DNA of 64,000 nucleotides from Sulfitobacter undariae. GTDB lineage: Bacteria > Pseudomonadota > Alphaproteobacteria > Rhodobacterales > Rhodobacteraceae. The translations under genes and the position numbers were made by a program. The notes below the pieces were generated by a model that saw only the letters and a program-made list of their open reading frames with translations, did not search any database and was not told the origin of the DNA. The stretch is taken from NCBI RefSeq assembly GCF_014196805.1, contig NZ_JACIEI010000015.1, positions 1 to 64,000 on the forward strand. The letters run 5' to 3'. This document shows, piece by piece, positions 46,409 to 55,457 of the stretch. Positions within the stretch are counted from its first letter, which is position 1. Every line of letters starts with the position of its first letter.

Positions 46409-47158
46409 TTAGCATTCGGCTGGCGGGTTCGGCACTTCCAGATAGGTATCTCTTGGGATTTGCACGATGCCTTTGATGCCAAGGCAAGAGCGGTCACTCT
46501 CTTCCAAATTCGCAATTGCTTGTTCAACGGCGGTAAATATGGCAGCGCGGTTTTGCCCCTGTGCGGTGATGAGCGGTAATCCGGGTGTCGGTGTAGTCCA
46601 GTCCAGAACACGCAGTTTATTTGGAAATGGTTCATACTTTTCAATGTTGCGCCATGACACGGCATCGAGCGATGCGATGTCTGCGCGGCCCTCGGCCACT
46701 GCTTTGGCCGACTGCAAATGTTGGTCTGCGTGCAACCTGTTTTCGAACCAGAACCCAAACGGCTTCACATGCCAATAGGGCGCTGCGTATCCGGATTGCG
46801 AGAATGTTTGATTATAGGCGAACGTGGCGTCCTGAAACGCTTCAACATCTGTGCGCGGATCATCTGCGCGAACAATCAGTGCGCTGCGATAATAGCCGGG
46901 CGGGCATCCTTTGATACCAAAGTCCGGTGTGCCCACCAGTTCGACTTTGTCATGCAGCCAAGTGCGATAGGGCATACCGCAGGTTTGGCTCAAAACCAGT
47001 TCGGGATGTTTCCAGACAAAAAATTCTTCCGCATCCTGCGACAGCGCTTCGGGGCTTTCAATCTTTGCGTTTTGCAGGCCCTCGCGGATGAACTGCCAAT
47101 ACCGGTTATGCGCGTCGACCAGCTCTGGTCGCTGATACATCATCAAATTCGCAATCAT
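46409..47158 (-). CDS. PhnD-like phosphate/phosphonate-binding domain protein without signal peptide
   Basis: 249 residues from the ATG at 47158; the frame extends upstream into the TPR gene but that part has no homology. The fold is seen in LVLSQTCGMPYRTWL, LVGTPDFGIKGCPPGYYRSALIV and GRADIASLDAVSWRNI. PhnD proteins normally have a signal peptide and an ABC transporter; neither is present here, so this may be a cytosolic ligand-binding protein. It follows the TPR gene by 16 bp and is probably co-expressed with it. Confidence 0.8.
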   Translation of the reverse strand: MIANLMMYQRPELVDAHNRYWQFIREGLQNAKIESPEALSQDAEEFFVWKHPELVLSQTCGMPYRTWLHDKVELVGTPDFGIKGCPPGYYRSALIVRADDPRTDVEAFQDATFAYNQTFSQSGYAAPYWHVKPFGFWFENRLHADQHLQSAKAVAEGRADIASLDAVSWRNIEKYEPFPNKLRVLDWTTPTPGLPLITAQGQNRAAIFTAVEQAIANLEESDRSCLGIKGIVQIPRDTYLEVPNPPAEC

Positions 47159-47174
47159 TCTTTGGGTCGTCCTT

Positions 47175-48860
47175 TCAGGGTGCGCAACACGCAGTTGATG
47201 CAACAGGCGCTCTGCACAGACAAGACGATGTGATAGGCACGTCCGTTTTGGCAAGGGCCGTCGCAAGTTTCGCTTCAAGCGCAGGAAGTTCGTCCACTTC
47301 GCCGCGTCTGCGCAGGCATTCAACCAACCCGTGTAACGCCCAGACGTTGCCTGGATGTTGCGCGCATCGTTGCAGTTTGCCGTTCAGCCCCAGATCCGTA
47401 CGATAAACGTCTTCGGCTTCATCAAAGTGTCCTTGCTCGGCAAGCAGTGCAGCCAAGGCATGTCGGGGTGGATGCATCCATGCCCAAGGCTCTGTGTATT
47501 CAAGGTTGTCATCGCGATAGACGCTTTCCCGCAAATGGGCGAAAGCAGCATCATGGTTGCCCTTGTGATATTCCAACTCACCATCGAGCATCTTTTCTCC
47601 GACGGACAGCGTTGCACGTGCGGAGTTGTTAAAGAATTTCCGGTTATCGGGGATGCGCGCAACGGCCAGATGAAATTGCGCACTTTCCTTTTCCGCGGCA
47701 TCGAAGTTCTTGAGGGCAGCCTGTGCTACGCCTTTCGCGTAGTGGTGCATCGCCGTTGAAACGCAATACAGGGTGGGATCGTCGGGCATTGGCGCATCAA
47801 CAATGTCCTGCCAGCGGCCAAAGCGCACGAGCACATGCATCTTCATGGAGTAATACCCCTCCATCGTGATCGCCAATTGCGGGCGATCTTGCACGCTTAG
47901 AACTTCTTTTGAAAGCGTCGCGCACATCTGGTCTGCGGCGGCCATTGCTGGCTTGAACTGGCCAAGAAACATGCAGGTATACATCATCAAATGCAGATCA
48001 TGGCATCGCGCAGTTGTATAGAAATTGAACGCACCCGCGTAATCGACATACATGTTGTCAGCGCGGATTGCGCGTTCGCTAGCCTGTTTGGCTTTTTCGT
48101 ACTCCCCACACAGCACATAGGTATGGCCCGGCATGTGGTTCATGTGTCCTGCGTCAGGACATAACGTGCCCAAAATATAGGCCGAGCGCATGGCCCGCTC
48201 AGGTTCATTTGACATCTCAGTGGCGTGAATATGTAGGTGCAGTATGGCTGGATGTTGCGGTTCGGACCCTGAGTCTTGAATGGCAATTGAACGTTCTATC
48301 ACATTTAACGCCTCAAGAACGTCTGACTTTGCGGCGGGCAATCCTGTTTTCACATCCCAAAGTTTCCATGCGGTGCGGGTCATCATGGCTTCTGCAAAGA
48401 TGGCCGCAACATCGTGGTCGTTCTTGTTGGCTTGGTACACCTCACGCATTGCGTATGCATACTCATCGTCCCAGCGATCAAAAACTTCGCCAGAAACGCA
48501 ATTTGGTTTCTGAAACCTTTGCGCAAGAGCTTCAACCAAGCGATTCTCAAGGCTGCTTGCGGTATGTGCAAAGCTGCGGGCCCGTTGAATATGGTCATAG
48601 CCCAGCTTGGTGGCTTCGCCCGCCTCAGCCTCGCTGAACTGTCGCCAAACATTGTTGTAAAAAGGGCCCGACCCATAGGCGACGCCCCAATGTGCCATCA
48701 CGCATTCGGGGTCGTGTTCAAGCGCCTTGTGGAAACACTTAACGCCCTCTTCGTGGTTGAAGCCATAACACCAGTTTAGCCCAATATTGAACCACCGCTG
48801 CGCTTCGCTCGAAGACGTGCTTATGGGTCTGGTGTGCTTCCCAAGGTCAAACCGGTTCAT
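47175..48860 (-). CDS. TPR-repeat protein
   Basis: 561 residues. Tetratricopeptide-like helices occur throughout: EAQRWFNIGLNWCYGFNHEEGVKCFHKALEHDPECVMAHWGVAY (about 19-62, split), YEKAKQASERAIRADNMY, and ALAALLAEQGHFDEAEDVYRTDLG near the end. His residues in HIHATEMSNEP and HMNHMPGHTYVLCG are conserved in this family of large TPR proteins of unknown function found in proteobacteria. No signal peptide. It is upstream of the PhnD-like gene by 16 bp; the pairing suggests a shared function. Confidence 0.85.
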   Translation of the reverse strand: MNRFDLGKHTRPISTSSSEAQRWFNIGLNWCYGFNHEEGVKCFHKALEHDPECVMAHWGVAYGSGPFYNNVWRQFSEAEAGEATKLGYDHIQRARSFAHTASSLENRLVEALAQRFQKPNCVSGEVFDRWDDEYAYAMREVYQANKNDHDVAAIFAEAMMTRTAWKLWDVKTGLPAAKSDVLEALNVIERSIAIQDSGSEPQHPAILHLHIHATEMSNEPERAMRSAYILGTLCPDAGHMNHMPGHTYVLCGEYEKAKQASERAIRADNMYVDYAGAFNFYTTARCHDLHLMMYTCMFLGQFKPAMAAADQMCATLSKEVLSVQDRPQLAITMEGYYSMKMHVLVRFGRWQDIVDAPMPDDPTLYCVSTAMHHYAKGVAQAALKNFDAAEKESAQFHLAVARIPDNRKFFNNSARATLSVGEKMLDGELEYHKGNHDAAFAHLRESVYRDDNLEYTEPWAWMHPPRHALAALLAEQGHFDEAEDVYRTDLGLNGKLQRCAQHPGNVWALHGLVECLRRRGEVDELPALEAKLATALAKTDVPITSSCLCRAPVASTACCAP

Positions 48861-49276
48861 ACAATCTCCAAAGTCTCTGGCCTCGCCAGATCATAGGTCA
48901 TCACCGCTTCGGGTCTATCGATAAAGCGGCCATTAGAAATAAAGCTGGGTAGGGTAACCTTGTCCCGCACAGGCGACCTTGGGCTGTCAATTTTGCTGCG
49001 TCAGGTGTCGAACGGCAGCTTTACGAAAGCTGCAACGCAGCGTTTGGCCCTTCGGGCAACGGCGGCAATGGGCCGACAGCGGTCATCAGAGAAACCACTC
49101 AGGGACTCTGATGACCCAAAATCGAGTGGCGCACTGCAGCAAGTTTGTTCGGAGCTCAGAGCGGAAATCTGAAGAATTGCGATCGTCAGCTTGTTTGCAG
49201 GCAGATGTTGCATGTCGACTGCTGTCAACTAATCTGTTTCCTTCAAGGCATTCGCAATAAAAGGTATGGTCGCCCA
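48861..49276. other. 416-bp interval with a GC-rich hairpin
   Basis: No gene found. GCAGCTTT (49015-49022) pairs with AAAGCTGC (49026-49033) over a 3-nt loop, inside AACGGCAGCTTTACGAAAGCTGC. A second possible stem is GGCCCTTCGGGC (about 49047). The region separates the divergent TPR and channel genes and should hold both promoters. Confidence 0.5.
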
Positions 49277-49711
49277 GTGTTTTATCAATTGTTGCTCGGA
49301 TCTGTAATCACTTTGGTTTCTCTGCTCGTAGGAGCATCAATGTGGTGGATTCTCAACGAAGTTATTTTTCGGATGGAGCCGTGGCTTCGCCGTTCTCCGC
49401 ATCATGTGAAGTCATTCGTTGTTATCTTGATGGTCTCGATCGTAACGATGGCCATGACAACGTTTGGTGTCTGGTTATGGGCACTCGTATTTGTGAAAAT
49501 GTCTATTTTCAAAACCTTGGAGGAGGCGGTTTACTATTCTCTAGTAGCATACACGACTTTAGGGCTGGGCGATGTTGTCGTTCCTAAGGAGCAAAGACTA
49601 TTGGGGGGAATGACTGGTGCCAACGGTTTCTTGATGTTTGGTGTCATGACCGCCATGTTGACCGACACTTTACGCCATGTTCGCAGAGTGCAACACAACT
49701 TGCGCGATTAG
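49277..49711 (+). CDS. Two-transmembrane potassium-channel-like protein
   Basis: About 144 residues from the GTG at 49277 (MFYQLLLGSVI), with AAAGG upstream; the frame is open further upstream to 49145, but that part is hydrophilic and unrelated. Three hydrophobic helices are seen: about 4-28, 44-70 and 110-128. Between the last two lies a pore helix and filter TTLGLGDVVVP, the counterpart of TVGYGD in K+ channels, with Leu-Gly replacing Tyr-Gly as in a group of bacterial channel-like proteins. No ligand domain. Ion selectivity is uncertain because of the altered filter. Confidence 0.78.
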   Translation: MFYQLLLGSVITLVSLLVGASMWWILNEVIFRMEPWLRRSPHHVKSFVVILMVSIVTMAMTTFGVWLWALVFVKMSIFKTLEEAVYYSLVAYTTLGLGDVVVPKEQRLLGGMTGANGFLMFGVMTAMLTDTLRHVRRVQHNLRD

Positions 49712-49917
49712 GAATGCCGCCAAAATCTCCACGCTCAAAATGACCTTGATCGAGGGCTGCCCCCAGGAAAAATGCCTTGTGTCTGATCCTGATGACCTTA
49801 CCAGACAAAAAAATAACGATCGTGGTTTGAGAGAATTCGTGGCCGTTCGGACCGATCTGAAACAAGCGTCTCAGACGCTTATCCAATAGCAGCTTCGTCC
49901 GCAGAGCTTCCGTCCAA

Positions 49918-50571
49918 TCACTCGAAATACCTGACCAGCGGGCTGGCTAAGCGAAAGATGTCAATCAATTGCTCAATCACGTCGTCTTCCAGCAAAAGCG
50001 CATCTGGCAGATCCCTGTGGCATCCTAAACCGACCATTTTCAAATATTTTGCGGCCGGATCGTTCTTATCGAAACCGTCTGGAACAGTATTCAGCACTTT
50101 GCGTGTGACAATTCCATCTGCGAACATCTCTTTGAACTCCGGCTCGTTCACGAGCTCCTTAATTCCTTGCGGGTCGTCAACCATGCATCTGCGCAGGCTT
50201 GCAAGTGCTGCCTTCGAGGGATGGAAAAGCCCAGCCCCTGCGTGGCAATTCCCGGGCTCGATATGAAGGTAATATCCGACGCTCTCAGTTGGGTTACCCG
50301 CGTTGGCGAACACGTCAACATCCGTGCGGTATAAGCCGGGCCCGACACGTTCACGCGCTTCCTGAAAGAACTTCGAATAACTTTGCTTTGGTTTGAACCT
50401 TGCCTCGGCCACGTTATGGTCAAAACGATCAGCATAATCATGGAGTGTCGTCGCGATGCCCGTAAAATTGCGCAGAGCGTCGTCACGTTCCTCGCGGTGT
50501 GCATCCATCCAAACCTTGCGGTTGTTCATTGTAAGATCTGCAAGGAACGTAAATGTCTCTGGCTCAACCAT
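49918..50571 (-). CDS. DUF2461 family protein
   Basis: 217 residues. Opens with FTFLADLTMNNRKVWMDAHREE and carries PKQSYSKFFQEARER, YYLHIEPGNCHAGAGLFHPS and KVLNTVPDGFDKNDPAAKYLKM, the DUF2461 pattern. Function unknown; no signal peptide. The 206-bp gap on its left (49712-49917) shows no gene. Nothing in the surroundings suggests a pathway. Confidence 0.88.
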   Translation of the reverse strand: MVEPETFTFLADLTMNNRKVWMDAHREERDDALRNFTGIATTLHDYADRFDHNVAEARFKPKQSYSKFFQEARERVGPGLYRTDVDVFANAGNPTESVGYYLHIEPGNCHAGAGLFHPSKAALASLRRCMVDDPQGIKELVNEPEFKEMFADGIVTRKVLNTVPDGFDKNDPAAKYLKMVGLGCHRDLPDALLLEDDVIEQLIDIFRLASPLVRYFE

Positions 50572-50901
50572 GTCCTTCGCTCCGAATTACAGCAGTCACG
50601 AAGCGTGTCTGCATATGCGTAATATTATTGTAAGGTCGTTTGACGATTTTGGCTAGTCGTAGGAGTTTTGGGGCCTATTGTTGATCGACACCGAGGGCGG
50701 AGAGCGGACTTTCGCTGCGCTCTGCGCCAAGGGCCGCTCTCCCAGACCAAATCAGTATTATTTGATTGGGAAAGAGCCTCAGGCTATGTCGTACAAAGTT
50801 TCCTACTGCGTGCTGTTGGTGTCTTATGTTGCCATTTTCAGAAAAACTCAAATGCACCGCAAGGCCTTGTTCACGCATGGAAACGCGGTAAACATGCCGT
50901 C
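50572..50901. other. 330-bp interval between DUF2461 and Pr6Pr genes
   Basis: A frame in phase with the next gene covers 50668-50901 but lacks homology, so I place the start at 50902. GAGAGCGGACTTTCGCTGCG and GGGCCGCTCTCCC (about 50698-50745) form imperfect GC-rich complementary stretches. The gap is bordered by two divergent genes and should include their promoters. Confidence 0.5.
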
Positions 50902-51504
50902 ATGAATAATTATTCTCGCCCTACAGCCGCTCTTGTCGCCGCGATTGCACTCACCGCACTCGGAACGCACTTGGTCGTGTCCTACAAGCTGACCGGCGCA
51001 CTGGGCCCGGCAATTTGGCTTATGGCCATATTTTTTACCATCCTGACCAATTTCATGGTCTTCATCACCTTTGCGCGCATGGTTGCAACCGGACGCATGC
51101 AGTCGGCTTTCTGGCTTGCGTCGCTCACGCTGTGGATTTTGATCGTAGGTATTGTTTACCATGTGATACTCACGCAATTCGGCACCCCTGCCGGGCTTGC
51201 ATGGTGGGCGGATCAAGCACTTCACACCGCGACGCCACTGGCCACTTTACTGTGGTGGATAGCCTACGCCCCGAAACGACCCATGCCGTGGCGCAATGCG
51301 GTCCTGAGCCTGTTATGGCCTCTAATCTATGTCATTTATGCGCTCATCAGGGGAGCCTTCACAGGCATCTACCCTTATCCGTTCATTGACTTGAACGCTC
51401 TGAGCTATGGCCAACTCTTCAAAAATGCGCTCGTGTTTTTCTTTGCGTTCTGGGTCGGCGGGCTGGCCATCATTGCCATTGCGAGAACCTTTAAGGAAAG
51501 CTGA
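50902..51504 (+). CDS. Pr6Pr family integral membrane protein
   Basis: 200 residues from the ATG at 50902. Six hydrophobic helices are visible, with the family features ILTNFMVFITFARM (about 50-63), HTATPLATLLWWIAYAPKRPMPWR, LLWPLIYVIYALIRGAFTGIYPYPF (YPYPF with conserved Pro/Tyr) and FFAFWVGGLAIIAIAR. The family (Pr6Pr, FAR-17a/AIG1-like) has no established bacterial function. Its stop overlaps the start of the ankyrin gene (TGATG). Confidence 0.87.
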   Translation: MNNYSRPTAALVAAIALTALGTHLVVSYKLTGALGPAIWLMAIFFTILTNFMVFITFARMVATGRMQSAFWLASLTLWILIVGIVYHVILTQFGTPAGLAWWADQALHTATPLATLLWWIAYAPKRPMPWRNAVLSLLWPLIYVIYALIRGAFTGIYPYPFIDLNALSYGQLFKNALVFFFAFWVGGLAIIAIARTFKES

Positions 51505-52253
51505 TGAAAATACCTGTAATTATAATAACTGCTGGCTTTTTGATGGCCTCAAACGCCTTTGCCGAAGATTGTAAGGAGCTTTGTGACGGCGCCTGGTGGG
51601 AAACAGCAACAACTGTTGGTGTTATGAACGCGATTGAGGCTGCAGATATCGACGCACGCGATGAGAGTGGGGCAACGGCACTACACATCGCGGCAATTGC
51701 TGGGACTCCCGATGCTATCGCCGCGCTGGTTGCAGCCGGGTATGACATCAATGCGCAGAATAATATCGGCTTCATGCCGTTGAGTATCGCAACAATGTTC
51801 GGACCACCCGAGAATGTCGCCACGTTGGTAAATCTCGGGGGGGATCTTGGCCCGATCAGGGAAGGTGCTGGAGGTGCGCTTCATATTGCGGCCTCATTTG
51901 GCCCTTCAGAAAACATTGTTGTTCTGGCCAATGCGGGTGCTGAACTGGACGCCCGTGATGAAGAGGGCGGAACGCCCTTGCATGCCTCCGCGCGATATGG
52001 ACGGCCTGAAGGCATTGCCGCACTGGTTGATGTCGGCGCTGAAATTGAAGCGCGCGACAACAACGGCGGGACGCCACTTCACGTCGCAGCTCAGTTTGGG
52101 ACGCCAGAGAATGTTGAGATGCTGCTCAAGGTTGGCGCAGATGGGGCCGTGCTGAATGATAGCGGAGAAACGCCTTCGGACTTGGCGGCAGGTAATCCAA
52201 GCTTGGCAGGTGGTGATATCGACTGGAACAGGAAGCCTTTGCGCCCCGAGTGA
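51504..52253 (+). CDS. Secreted ankyrin-repeat protein
   Basis: 249 residues with a signal peptide (about 1-22, MASNAFAED). Six or so ankyrin repeats follow: ARDESGATALHIAAIAGTPD (about 52-71), LDARDEEGGTPLHASARYGR (about 150-170) and DNNGGTPLHVAAQFGTPENV (about 180-200) are clearest. Ankyrin repeats mediate protein contacts; in the periplasm the partner is unknown. It overlaps the membrane protein gene before it by 1 nt, hinting that the two work together. Confidence 0.9.
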   Translation: MKIPVIIITAGFLMASNAFAEDCKELCDGAWWETATTVGVMNAIEAADIDARDESGATALHIAAIAGTPDAIAALVAAGYDINAQNNIGFMPLSIATMFGPPENVATLVNLGGDLGPIREGAGGALHIAASFGPSENIVVLANAGAELDARDEEGGTPLHASARYGRPEGIAALVDVGAEIEARDNNGGTPLHVAAQFGTPENVEMLLKVGADGAVLNDSGETPSDLAAGNPSLAGGDIDWNRKPLRPE

Positions 52254-52330
52254 GAGTTTTGTAATGCTTTAATATCAAAGCTATAACTCTATATTTTTGA
52301 ACGAACTTTTCGACATAGAAAGAAATTCCA

Positions 52331-53755
52331 ATGTTTTACTCCCGCTTTACGACCATGGTTCTGGCGATTGTATTCTCCTTCGGAGGAGTTGCGTCGGCTG
52401 ATACAGTTACAGGCACGGCGACCTTCCGTGAGCGGATCATGCCGCCAGCAGATGCACGCCTTGTTGTGACCCTCGCCGATGTTTCTCGTGCAGACGCTCA
52501 AGCGGATGAGCTGGGGCGCATCGAAATCGAAAATGCAGGTGGCCCACCTTACGCGTTTGAGATCGAGTATGACGCGAGCGAGATTGAGCAAAACCACAGC
52601 TATGCGGTTCGCGCGACGCTCTGGACCGGTGATCGTATGATGTTTACGACCGACACGGTTGCGCCCGTTATCACGCGCGGAGCACCGGATGAGGTTAATC
52701 TTATCATGGTGCGGGTTGCCTCAGAGGCGCGGAGCAATGCAATTACCGACCAACCACAAATCGGCGCGCACGGTCTACAACTGCCTGCAACGTTCACAGG
52801 CACGCTTCCTTGCGCGGACTGTGAGGGCATTAAGTATCACCTCGATCTGTGGGCTGACCAAGGCTATCATCTGCGCCGGGAATGGTTGGGCCGCGCTAGT
52901 GATACTGGCGACAACATTCAAGACGATATCGGATTTTGGTATTCGGATGCACAAAGCAAGACGATTGTCCTGCCCGGTCTGACCGACACACCCAACCAGT
53001 GGGAAGTTAAGGCACCAAACAAAATCAGGCAGTTAGACGTGAACGGGAATGTAATCATGTCCGACCTTCCCTATGAACTGACCGGAAACGGCACGCTGGA
53101 TGAATCCGATGTCGAGGATGTCTTTCTCGGCGGCATGATGACCTATATGGCGGATGCTGCGGTGTTTCAGGAGTGTCGCACAGGGCGCAGCTATCCCGTG
53201 GTCATGGACGGTGATTACCTTGCGATGGAGCAGGCATATCTTGCCGATCAATCGGCCGCTGGCGCTCCGCTTTACGTGAATGTCGAAGGTTCCTTGCTGA
53301 TGCGCCCCGCGATGGAGGGGCCAGAGCAGCGTAGTCTTGTTGTGGATCGGTTTGTTCGCACCCGCCCCGACGTTATCTGTGAACGCCAGCGCGCAGATGC
53401 TTCACTGACAAATATCTACTGGAAGATTGATACTCTGGCAGGTGAGGATGTTGTGGGCCTGCCATCAGGCGGCCACGAAGCACACGTGATCCTACGCGAA
53501 AATGAGGGTCGCTTTTCAGCAACAGTGGGGTGCAATGGGATGATGGGCGACTTCGCGCAGCAAGACGGAACATTGAGCTTTGGCCGCTCAGCCGCGACAC
53601 TCATGGCATGCCCGCCACCATTGGGTGCAATGGAGCAAAGACTCGCACTGGCCCTTGAAGCCACTCAAAGCTACCGCATCAATGGTGAAACGTTGGCGCT
53701 CTACAATGAGGCCAATGACATTGTTGCACTTTTGACAGCCGTCTATTTGTATTAA
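52331..53755 (+). CDS. YbaY / NlpE / META multi-domain envelope protein
   Basis: 474 residues with a signal peptide (about 1-23). Three modules: a YbaY-like domain (about 24-130; VTGTATFRERIMPPADARLV), an NlpE-like domain (about 145-350; LPATFTGTLPCADCEGIKYHLDL with the CxxC of NlpE) and a META/HslJ domain at the C-terminus (about 365-474; TNIYWKIDTLAGEDV, ATVGCNGMMGDF and LMACPPPLGAMEQRL). NlpE and HslJ homologues act in copper and envelope stress. No lipobox is obvious, so it may be soluble in the periplasm. It stands 1.2 kb left of the copper cluster. Confidence 0.88.
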   Translation: MFYSRFTTMVLAIVFSFGGVASADTVTGTATFRERIMPPADARLVVTLADVSRADAQADELGRIEIENAGGPPYAFEIEYDASEIEQNHSYAVRATLWTGDRMMFTTDTVAPVITRGAPDEVNLIMVRVASEARSNAITDQPQIGAHGLQLPATFTGTLPCADCEGIKYHLDLWADQGYHLRREWLGRASDTGDNIQDDIGFWYSDAQSKTIVLPGLTDTPNQWEVKAPNKIRQLDVNGNVIMSDLPYELTGNGTLDESDVEDVFLGGMMTYMADAAVFQECRTGRSYPVVMDGDYLAMEQAYLADQSAAGAPLYVNVEGSLLMRPAMEGPEQRSLVVDRFVRTRPDVICERQRADASLTNIYWKIDTLAGEDVVGLPSGGHEAHVILRENEGRFSATVGCNGMMGDFAQQDGTLSFGRSAATLMACPPPLGAMEQRLALALEATQSYRINGETLALYNEANDIVALLTAVYLY

Positions 53756-53808
53756 CCGCCCGAAGCTCGTTGGGTCGTGTAGATTACAGCATCTGACTTT
53801 ACCGTCTC

Positions 53809-53848
53809 AAAGCTGCCGTTTGTTACGCAATACGTAAACGGCAGCTTT
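53809..53848. repeat. 13-bp perfect inverted repeat in the gap after the YbaY/NlpE/META gene
   Basis: AAAGCTGCCGTTT (53809-53821) is the exact complement of AAACGGCAGCTTT (53836-53848) across a 14-nt loop. There is no T-run, so it is not a standard terminator, although it lies 53 bp past a stop. The remaining part of 53756-54098 (343 bp) holds no gene; AACGGCAGCT recurs at 45674 and 49011. Confidence 0.7.
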
Positions 53849-54098
53849 GGGCCGTACCTATTCAGGCTGGCAAGGTGTGCAATCACCGAGCCAGCCCTAA
53901 CCGACACCTGAGCAGCATACCCAAGAATGGCTATGGCCCGACTAACATGCAGTGTGCGGGTCGTGCAACTGCGCATAGAGAGCCGCCTGTGGATGGAAAA
54001 ATTTGAAGATCAATTAATGTCTGCTTCCGGGAAGCTGCAGCGCGGCATGCGATGGCCGGTCAAGGTCTGGTCTGGGCCGTTCGGTCCTCATTTTAAAC

Positions 54099-54746
54099 TC
54101 AACTGGGAATTGGCTGCTCCGATATCCATTTTTCATACACAATCTGTACGCTAGGTCTTTGCGCCACAGCGTCGGAGATACGCTTTACGTTTGGAAACTC
54201 CTGTGTCGATGGCTGCCCCCGCGATGGCTTGAGCCAAGTAGTCAACATGAATAAATAGATGTCCGCAGCGCTGAAACGATCACCAATCACCCATTTATTG
54301 TTCCCAATCTGATCGTCAATGACCTTCCAAGTCTCGCGTAATCGTCGAAGTCCACGGCGTTGCGCACTCGGTTCTGTCGCAGGCGTGTCAGCAAAACGAT
54401 CTGGGTAGTAATCAAGCTGGAACGCATTTTGCACAGCATTGGAAAAATAAACCAACGTTTGAAGAAATAATCCGCGCTCGGGTTCATTAACCGTAGGTGC
54501 AAGTTTGGCTTCAGGATGACGATCGCAAAGAAAAATCGCTATCGCTGCGCATTCGTACATCGCGTTCTCATCCCAAATGAGAACCGGTACCCAGCCGTTC
54601 GGATTTAATGCCAGATGAGCTTGCGGCCGGGGTTTGCCCGTTTCTGTGCTGGTTGGAAGGAGCTCATAATCGGCTCCAATCTCTTCAAGAATGACCCTGA
54701 CACCCAATGATGCACTTGCTGGCGCGTAGTACAGTTTGTAGCTCAT
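54099..54746 (-). CDS. Glutathione S-transferase
   Basis: 215 residues. N-domain MSYKLYYAPASASLGVRVILEEIGADYEL with PNGWVPVLIWDENAMYECAAIAIFL (glutathione contacts), C-domain with WVIGDRFSAADIYLFMLTTW (N-capping box). This is a beta/GstA-like class, different in sequence from the GST at 17982-18593. It probably acts in detoxification. It is divergent from the copper cluster across 223 bp, and could share that promoter region. Confidence 0.9.
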   Translation of the reverse strand: MSYKLYYAPASASLGVRVILEEIGADYELLPTSTETGKPRPQAHLALNPNGWVPVLIWDENAMYECAAIAIFLCDRHPEAKLAPTVNEPERGLFLQTLVYFSNAVQNAFQLDYYPDRFADTPATEPSAQRRGLRRLRETWKVIDDQIGNNKWVIGDRFSAADIYLFMLTTWLKPSRGQPSTQEFPNVKRISDAVAQRPSVQIVYEKWISEQPIPS

Positions 54747-54913
54747 GTGGCATTACCCTCCGCATTGAATTGGCGCTTTGTACCGGATTACCGTCTTCCC
54801 GACCATTGAAGATGCGGCACGATGGACGAATGGCAGGTTTGGCGATCAACAGCCCTCGTGAAAGTTAAATGGGGACTTAAGCGATATAGAATCTTCGTGA
54901 AATCTCGGAACCC

Positions 54914-54925
54914 TCCAGCGCTGGA
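54914..54925 (+). promoter_or_regulatory. Probable CueR/HmrR-type operator before the DUF305 gene
   Basis: TCCAGCGCTGGA is a perfect 12-bp palindrome, preceded by AACCC, giving AACCCTCCAGCGCTGGATAC. MerR-family copper regulators bind CCTTCCAGC...GCTGGAAGG-like dyads lying in a 19-bp promoter spacer. The same palindrome occurs at 56279-56290 in front of the second transcription unit. No merR-type gene is in the window; identification is by pattern only. Confidence 0.6.
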
Positions 54926-54969
54926 TACTTGTTTTACCCCTATAGAGCATAAATACAGGAGGTATCCCC

Positions 54970-55446
54970 GTGTCCTATTGGCGATTTTTTGCAATGATCA
55001 TTACGTCCACAGTTGTCATGCTGGGATTGATGTATCTGAATACCTATGCGCTTGATCACATCTTTTTCAGCGAAACACGGACCTATATGGCGATCTATAT
55101 GGGGGCTGTGATGGCTGTTATCATGTTGGCATTCATGTTTGGCATGTACACAAACCGAACGGCTAATTTCGCAATTTTTGTAGGCAGTGCCGTCATTTTT
55201 GCAGGCTCGCTCTTTCTGGTGCGTAGTCAGACCACGGTTGATGACACTTCGTGGATGCGGGCTATGATCCCGCACCATTCGATTGCGATTTTGACCAGTG
55301 AACGCGCCAACATCACTGACCCACGGGTTCGCAAGCTGGCTGATGATATCATTAAGGCTCAGCGTCTGGAGATTGATGAGATGAAAGCGCTGATCATTGA
55401 TCTTGAGGGCGGACCAGCCGCCACCGCGGAACTTGATGGTAAATGA
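54970..55446 (+). CDS. DUF305 membrane protein of the copper cluster
   Basis: 158 residues from GTG 54970 with AGGAGGT 6 nt upstream. Three hydrophobic helices (about 8-25, 37-58 and 65-80) precede the DUF305 domain: DDTSWMRAMIPHHSIAILTSE holds the conserved MIPHH metal-binding-type pattern, ending DDIIKAQRLEIDEM. DUF305 proteins occur next to copper resistance genes and probably bind copper in the periplasm. Preceded by a CueR-like palindrome and overlapping or close to the glutaredoxin-MauE gene. Confidence 0.85.
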   Translation: MSYWRFFAMIITSTVVMLGLMYLNTYALDHIFFSETRTYMAIYMGAVMAVIMLAFMFGMYTNRTANFAIFVGSAVIFAGSLFLVRSQTTVDDTSWMRAMIPHHSIAILTSERANITDPRVRKLADDIIKAQRLEIDEMKALIIDLEGGPAATAELDGK

Positions 55447-55457
55447 GGAAAACTTAT

